Shown: positions 31,013 through 36,640 of the stretch, one piece after another | How the letters are laid out: the number at the start of each line of letters is the position of its first letter | Position numbering within the stretch: the first letter of the stretch is position 1 | NCBI RefSeq assembly: GCF_002104995.1 | Contig: NW_024468338.1 | Location: 1 to 36,640, forward strand | Direction of reading: 5' to 3' | Length of the DNA stretch: 36,640 nucleotides | Origin: Linderina pennispora | Lineage: Eukaryota > Kickxellomycota > Kickxellomycetes > Kickxellales > Kickxellaceae | Position numbers and translations under genes: made by a program | Notes under the pieces: generated by a model | Told to the model about the DNA's origin: nothing | The model's database searches: none | What the model saw: the letters and a program-made list of their open reading frames with translations, nothing else

Positions 31013-32046
31013 ATGCCTGTTGCTGAAATTCGCCTCGCCGCGACCGTGTGCTGGACTCGGCCGAGTTCATCAACAGGACCAGCCAGGACGTCTCCGTGCC
31101 GCTCAACGGCGTCAAGGCTGCCGCGCAGAAGATCATGCAAAGGATGCAGCAGATCGGGTACTCGACGGCCGAGTGGAAGAAGAACACTCTGACGCCCAGC
31201 GTTGCTGACTCTGCAGCCATAGAGTGGATCTTTGTCGTGGATAGCCTGAACTTTTCGTTCTGGACCGACAAGCCGCAGGCAAACCAGTACACAGTGTCAC
31301 TTGACGGCCAGGCGTACCGCGGTACTGGACATTATGCGCAGCAGTGAACCGGGCCATGCGCGAGGGCATCCCTATCACCGATGCAGCGTACTGTGCAGGC
31401 ATTACAAGAGAGCAAGTGTCGTACATCTTCAGGACAGATGATACTGAAACTCAGGAGCCGATTCCAATGCTGGATGAGCGTGTAAGTGTGCTGAACGAGG
31501 TTGGTCGGGTGCTGCTGGAAAAGTACCAGGGCAAATTCTCTAATGTTCTGCGGCAGGCACAGGGCTCGGCACAGCGCCTGGTGGAGATGGTTGTGCGCGA
31601 CTTTACATGCTTCCGCGACGAGCACATGTACATGGATAGGATAGTGTGCATTTACAAGCGCGCGCAGATTCTGGTTGCCGACCTATGGGCATGCTTCGAG
31701 GGCAAGGGCCAGTGCCAGTTCGCGGATATCGATAATATCACAATGTTTGCTGACTACCGTGTCCCCCAGGCACTGTACCACTTTGGGGCTCTGAGCTATT
31801 CGGAGCGGCTATTCAACTACCTGGAGTGCAACAGAACGGAGAACTGTTGGAGAGCGGCCATCCGTGGGAGGTCGAGATCAGGGGGAACAGCATCTGGGCC
31901 GTCGAGCTCATCCGGAGGCAGATTACAGCGCTAGGCATGCACGTTAATGCGATTTTGCTGGATTTTATATCTGGGACTACGCAAAGGAGTTTGCCGATGA
32001 GATGAAGGGCATCCCGATCCACCTCACTCGCAGTGTGTTTTACTAG
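31013..32046 (+). CDS. QNG1: Queuosine salvage protein QNG1 (DUF2419)
   Basis: QNG1 releases queuine base from queuosine 5'-phosphate so eukaryotes can reuse it in tRNAs for Tyr, His, Asn and Asp. ATG 31013 gives MPVAEIRLAA, then RVLDSAEFINRTSQDVSV. Next come EWIFVVDSLNFSFWTD with the family's central Asp-Ser-Leu-Asn-Phe-Ser-Phe-Trp block, CIYKRAQILVADLWACFEG, ITMFADYRVPQALYHFG, a restored GHPWEVEIRG and NSIWAVELI, and the C-terminus EFADEMKGIPIHLTRSVFY. Frame changes lie near 31040, 31335, 31835 and 31960. Length, about 344 residues, matches the family. The gene follows an AlkB-like dioxygenase and an rRNA helicase on the same strand at short distances. Assignment is firm. It implies the organism takes up queuine or queuosine from food or bacteria. 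Confidence -1.
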
Positions 32047-33022
32047 GCCGTAGACAAAATGTATTAGATGATTTCAACCTTTCGACATTCACCCAGCTTG
32101 GCTATTACACTGTATCTCGTAGTGCCAGGAACACTGAGGATTATATTGTCTGAATATATATCGCTGTTCACAGTCCGCGCTGACTTGGGCAAATCGCAAA
32201 CACTACTACTGTGTTTATGATTCATGTTTTTAAACTGAATATAAACCATATTCATAGACACCAAGCGTTCAAACTGAAGAAAAGGAAAAAGGAAAACTAC
32301 AGACGCTGCACACTGACATTTCTGAAGATTTCGCTGCTGTGCGGTATCTGAGCGTGTCAGCGAAACCAGGGCAACAAGCTGCGATTGTAGTGGCCACAGG
32401 CCTCTGCTAGATATCTCCATTGGCTCAGCGTGAGATGCCCTCTCGTTGTCGATCGACTTGAAAATTGCCATGGCGTCATCATGGTGGTCATTATCGGCCG
32501 CGGAGCACTACTAGACCACCACAGTATGCTATATTTGATCCGCCACACTTGCAAATTTGCCAGTGCTCAATAGCAAAACTAGTACACCAAATGCCAGTAG
32601 TGACTCAATTGATCCAGCAAATGGTGCCCAACCTGCGGAGGTTTCCTACCATCAAATGGACTTGAACCACCCGGACAGCCTGTAGCATTCGGCTAGGACA
32701 GCTGACAAAAGGACGCATGTGGATAGTGTCTGGACGATTCTTTGTAGGAGCCGAGGTCGGTGGAGCGACATTGCAGCGGGTCAATACCCACATACAGCAT
32801 TTGGCGTGACGATTGATACAGCTAACGCCACGCTAAGTGCGCCTTACAGACAAACACCGCACTTGCATTATTCAATGGGTGTCCAAAACACGACCAATGC
32901 GGAATAGTGGTGGCGACTGTATCATGTAAAAGCGCGCATCATGCCCACCTCAGGCCATCCAACCTGTTCTAGCGGTCGCTCTCATTTCGGCAGAAATATT
33001 CACTCCTAACAAATCCCAAGCA
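32047..33022. other. Intergenic region
   Basis: This lies between the QNG1 gene and the first right-hand P450. Short open stretches near 32590-32900 have no recognisable features. The promoter of the P450 should be here. No RNA gene or repeat is seen. Confidence -1.
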
Positions 33023-34570
33023 ATGGTGCTGGACCTTATGTTTAGGCCTCTACAGGCTCCGACAGTGTCAAGCATGGTTTGGCCAACCCTATCTATGGTC
33101 GTGGCAGTATACGTTGCTCGCCTCATCTACCACGCGTATTTCTCACCTCTGGCATCCATCCCAGGGCCGTTTCTCAACAAGATATCCAATCTACCGCTCA
33201 ACTACCAGCTGATCCGTGGACAATTTCACACCTACTCAGTCAAACTGCACGCCGAGTACGGCGAGGTTGTGCGCATGGCTACGACCATATATCTCTTTCA
33301 AGCACCTCGGATACACGTATGGTTCTTGCCACTCATGCGTTTCGGAAGGGACGCATGTATAGGAGATCGGCGGCAACGGATGTGACCCAGCATGTTACTA
33401 CAACACTTCCAGAAGTGAACAAGGCTCGTCGGCGTATGTTGGGGGATGCGTTTGCGGCACACACGATGCGCGCTGTTGAAAACTTGGTGGTGGACGCTGG
33501 CGCCAGCGCGCTTATCACCGCATGGGACAGCGAGATTGCCAAGCAAGGACAAGTTGCCAGGGTTAACTACTACTACGCCTTTCACCGCATGGCAGTAGAC
33601 GTTATTGGCGCAGTCGCTTTTGGCTCTAGCTTCAATATTCTGAAAACCAGGAACGCGGATATCATCGACTGGCTGCACGATACCGCGATGGTTGCTGCTA
33701 TACGAAACCTTGCGCCATGGCTCGCAAGGAAACCATGGGCTTTTAAGAAGCTCAAGGAGTCACGCAGGAAAATTGAACAGATAACATATGACTCTATCAT
33801 ACCCGCAAGAAAGTGGTCAGCGAAACTGGGCTGCCACCGCGCATAGATGTGCTGCAAAGTGCATCAATGCTAAAGACCCCGAGACAGGCCAAGGGCTCAC
33901 GCCACCCCAACTCGAGTCCGAATTGATTCTGATGCTCGTGGCTGGTTCCGATACCACAGGCAGCACCCTGACATGGATAGTGATGAACTTGCTGCACAAC
34001 CCAGAATGCTACAAGCGCGTTACACACGAAATCCGTTCGACATTCCCCACACTTCTCAAACGATCTCGTATGCCAATGCCAAAACAAAGCTACCATATCT
34101 CTCGGCTGTCATCTACGAAAGCATGCGGATTACCTCACCATCTGCTACAATGCTCACACGGAATGTGCCGGCAGAGGGCGTGACCATCCAAGGCTTCTTC
34201 ATCCCGACTGGCTCACAGATTTGTCTGTCTTTTGGCGCCTGCCACCACAACCCTCGTCTGTGGAAGAACCCTGGTGTGTTTGACCCCGAGCGCTTTCTTG
34301 GCCCAGATTCAACCAAGAGGATCAGTGACGTTCTTACGTTCAGCACTGGTGTTCGCGTCTGCATTGGACGAAACCTGGCAATGCTAGATATCTTCACAGC
34401 GCTTGCCAATATTCTACGCCGGTATGATTTCAAGCTGCCCGATGATGCCGTACGGTCCTCACAGACTGAGCCCTAGCGGCATACCAGTTGAGGTGCCTGG
34501 GTTGTCTTATCTCGTTACCGGACCAGTAAACCCCAAGAATAATTGCTGGGTCAACATTTCTCTGGCCTGA
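33023..34570 (+). CDS. Cytochrome P450 monooxygenase, copy 1 (apparently complete)
   Basis: This is a membrane-anchored microsomal P450. The start at 33023 gives MVLDLMFRPLQAP, then a hydrophobic anchor (SMVVAVYVARLIYHAYFSPL) and the proline-rich hinge ASIPGPFLNKISNLP. Downstream are LHAEYGEVVRM (B region), ATHAFRKGRMY, the I-helix VAGSDTTGSTLTWIVMNLL, the K-helix ExxR in VIYESMR, NPGVFDPERFLGPDS and the heme loop TFSTGVRVCIGRNLAML, whose Cys binds iron. The end has YLVTGPVNPKNNCWVNISLA. Length, about 515 residues, is normal. Several one-base frame changes lie near 33277, 33358, 33375, 33825, 33880, 34050 and 34450, of the same type as elsewhere. The architecture fits fungal CYPs of secondary or xenobiotic metabolism; no reductase or biosynthetic cluster gene is beside it. 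The substrate cannot be inferred. Confidence -1.
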
Positions 34571-35238
34571 TATAGCTACTTTTTATCACTAAACTTTCCA
34601 GATCAACATGCCTGGGGCCATGAGGCTTGGGGTTATATGCAGTTAGTAGTGTGCATATAGTGGACAACAGGTGAAAGAACTAGTATTTGCAGGATGCCTA
34701 CATCTTCACAGATATGGCTGGACAGATAGATGTATGGGCTTGCTTGTGCACAGCAGCTATCAATATGCGCATCAAAGGTCTGCGGAATGATGGAACGCAT
34801 GTTGCATACTATTTAGCCATTCAGATTAGTGTACTGCAGCCCAGCCTACGTCTGTACTGTGCACGCTTGGCGGTGAAGGCGTGAGAATGAGGCCATGGTG
34901 GCGTTGCTGCCAGCAGTAGTAGAGGGCGGGAGACACACTATGGTAGGCAAATGTGTAGGTAGTGCGGACATGTTCTACTTCATCCAATTTACCTCAATTG
35001 TTGATTTGGACAAAGAATGGAGACTCTGCACTCACCACTAGCGCCATGCACCGTACCCCCTTTTCTAGTATTATGCGAGGATGCACAATACTGTGCTAGG
35101 ATTGTCGTTGGCATAGCATGATAGCGAGCGTTGTACTGGATACCGAGCCACTGCATCCAGGACACCACTCTCTCCAGATATACTGCCTGTATCCACTTTC
35201 TCTCTAGGTAGCTATTCAATATCTCCTACCTTATAAAA
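34571..35238. other. Spacer between tandem P450 copies
   Basis: This spacer of 668 bp has no supported gene. A TATAAAA sequence (35232-35238) touches the second P450's ATG, too close to act as its TATA box. Confidence -1.
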
Positions 35239-36595
35239 ATGATTCTAGAGCATATACTCGGCGCTTTGCAACGGCCTATTGGGTCTGCCACCTTCTGGCC
35301 TGTCATCACTCTGGTTGTGGCAGTATACGTCGCACGGCTGATTCGCCATGCATTTTTCACCCCACTTGCCCGCATCCCCAGACCGTTCATGAACAGGCTC
35401 TCCAATCTTCCGCTCATGTACAAGCTTTTTTGCGGGCAGTACCATTCATACTCTACTGAACTCCACGAGAAATACGGCGAGGTGGTGCGCATCGGCCACG
35501 ACCATATATCTCTATCCAGCACCTCCGATACCCGCCTTGTTCTTGCCACCCATGCATTTCGGAAGGGTCGCATGTATGAGGACATTGTTAACTGCGGTGC
35601 TGTATTAGATACATTCTCCACAACCGATCCTGAGATCAACAAGCTCCGTCGACGCCAGATAGGCGATGCGTTTTCGATGCGCACGATGTGTAACGTCGAG
35701 AGTCTGGTGGTGGATACAGGAGTCAGCTCGCTCATGAACACGTGGGACAGCGATATTTCCAAGCAAGGAGAGGCAGCTAGAGTCAACTATTTCTACTCGT
35801 TCCATTGCATGGGCTACGACGTCATCGGCGAGCTGTTCTTTGGTGCAAGATTTACCACTCTGAGAACCGGCGTCATGGCCATTATTGACATGGTTCACGA
35901 CACAACAGGCTTTTCCATATTTGCAGGACAGGTTCCACTTGTTGCTGACATTCCATGGATCCTCAGACGACAGGCAATATGCTGTCATTTGCAATCATGA
36001 ACCTGATGCACTACCCAGAGTGCTACAAGAGAGTGACCGAGGAAGTGCGCTCGACGTTCTCTGACTCGTCACAGCTGATATCCTTTGCCGATGCCAAGTC
36101 AAAGCTGCCGTATCTCTCGGCAGTCATCCATGAGAGCATGCGTCTTAACCCCTCCTTCGCAAGCGTGCTCCAGCGATGTGTTCCAGCAGAGGGTGTCACC
36201 TTCCAGGACTGCTTCATTCCAGGCGGTTCAAATGTCTGTGTGTCGGTTGCTGCATGCCACCGCAACCCACGGCTTTGGGCCAACCCTGGCATGTTCGATC
36301 CGAGCGGTTTCTCGGTCCTGATTCTGCCAACAGGCTGAGAGATATCTTGACGTTCAGCTCTGGTGTTCGCCTTTGTCCTGGACGGCATTTGGCAATGCTT
36401 GAAATCCACACCGTTCTTGCCAATATCGTACGTAAATACGACTTTTCGTTGCCCAATGACGCTCCATATGGCCTGCATAGAGTCCACATGAATGGCATCC
36501 CGGTTGAAGTTCCAGCAGAGACATTTGGCGTGACTGGTCCAAAGAATCCAAGCGACAACTGCTGGGTCAACATTTCTCTTGCCAAAACTGCTTGA
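35239..36595 (+). pseudogene. Cytochrome P450, copy 2, with an internal deletion across the I helix
   Basis: The N-terminal half is open and closely parallels copy 1: anchor LVVAVYVARLIRHAFFTPL, hinge ARIPRPFMNRLSNLP, LHEKYGEVVRIGHDHISLSS, ATHAFRKGRMYEDIV and NYFYSFHCMGYDVIGELFFG. At about 35966 the sequence jumps from VPLVADIPW directly to TTGNMLSFAIMNLMHYPECY. Copy 1 has about 70 residues between these points, including most of the I-helix oxygen-activation motif (AGSDTTG). The frame also changes at the junction. Downstream parts are good: ExxR in VIHESMR, then the heme loop TFSSGVRLCPGRHLAML and CWVNISLAKTA. A second break near 36303 (CCGGAG read as CCGAG) looks like a sequencing loss. The missing block is too large for that explanation, so the copy is probably non-functional unless the assembly dropped the segment. 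Confidence -1.
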
Positions 36596-36640
36596 AACAT
36601 AGTGGTGGATGTCTTTTGGAAGATACATGCACATGTGCGG

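Noticed and set aside
1-36640. A biosynthetic gene cluster or defence island
   Set aside because: The P450s have no neighbouring synthase, transporter or regulator, and the other genes are unrelated housekeeping genes.

Overview
This looks like a nuclear genome window from a fungus, probably an early-diverging filamentous lineage such as Kickxellomycotina; that lineage is my inference and no search was run. The reasons are fungal or eukaryotic housekeeping genes on both strands, short GT-AG introns (73 to 232 bp in the conserved genes), a eukaryotic tRNA with an oligo-T terminator, and a small cytochrome P450 family. The gene-dense core is GC-rich. The P450 ends and the 10.7-11.6 kb block are much more AT-rich.

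Layout, left to right. Positions 1-17.4 kb carry mostly minus-strand genes: an inner nuclear membrane protein (Ima1/TMEM201 type, cut by the window edge), a P450 relic on the plus strand, a possible Tubby-like protein, an Mpv17/SYM1 membrane protein, a BAR-SH3 protein (Rvs167/Hob1 type), an aldehyde dehydrogenase, a membrane protein with a BAG-like tail, a small secreted protein, a small transmembrane protein, an AT-rich retroelement relic beside a tRNA-Gln(UUG) gene, the APC/C subunit Cdc16/Apc6, a small unidentified protein and a polynucleotide kinase 3'-phosphatase. From 17.9 kb the genes are mostly on the plus strand: succinate dehydrogenase flavoprotein (SDH1), NEDD8/RUB1 (minus), TTC27/EMW1, HMG-CoA synthase, a PI-PLC-like X-domain protein (minus), then a tight same-strand run of DDX47/RRP3 helicase, an AlkB-like dioxygenase and the queuosine salvage enzyme QNG1. 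The window ends with two tandem P450 paralogues, the second carrying an internal deletion.

Nearly every conserved gene is broken by one-base frameshifts, most of them at homopolymers (cc to c, gg to g, aa to a). Essential genes such as SDH1, CDC16, HMGS and NEDD8 are hit as often as dispensable ones. I therefore read these as uncorrected sequencing errors, not decay, and give single spans for genes whose reading frame must be restored. Real decay is seen in two P450 copies, which have lost large internal segments, and in the AT-rich retroelement relic.

I found no defence system, CRISPR array or obvious new multi-gene system. The best leads are a secreted PI-PLC-like protein without one expected catalytic histidine, a NEDD8 gene starting with two 18-bp exons, a TpA-rich copia-like relic suggestive of RIP-like mutation, the P450 birth-and-death series, the compact RNA-processing trio and a few small unidentified proteins.
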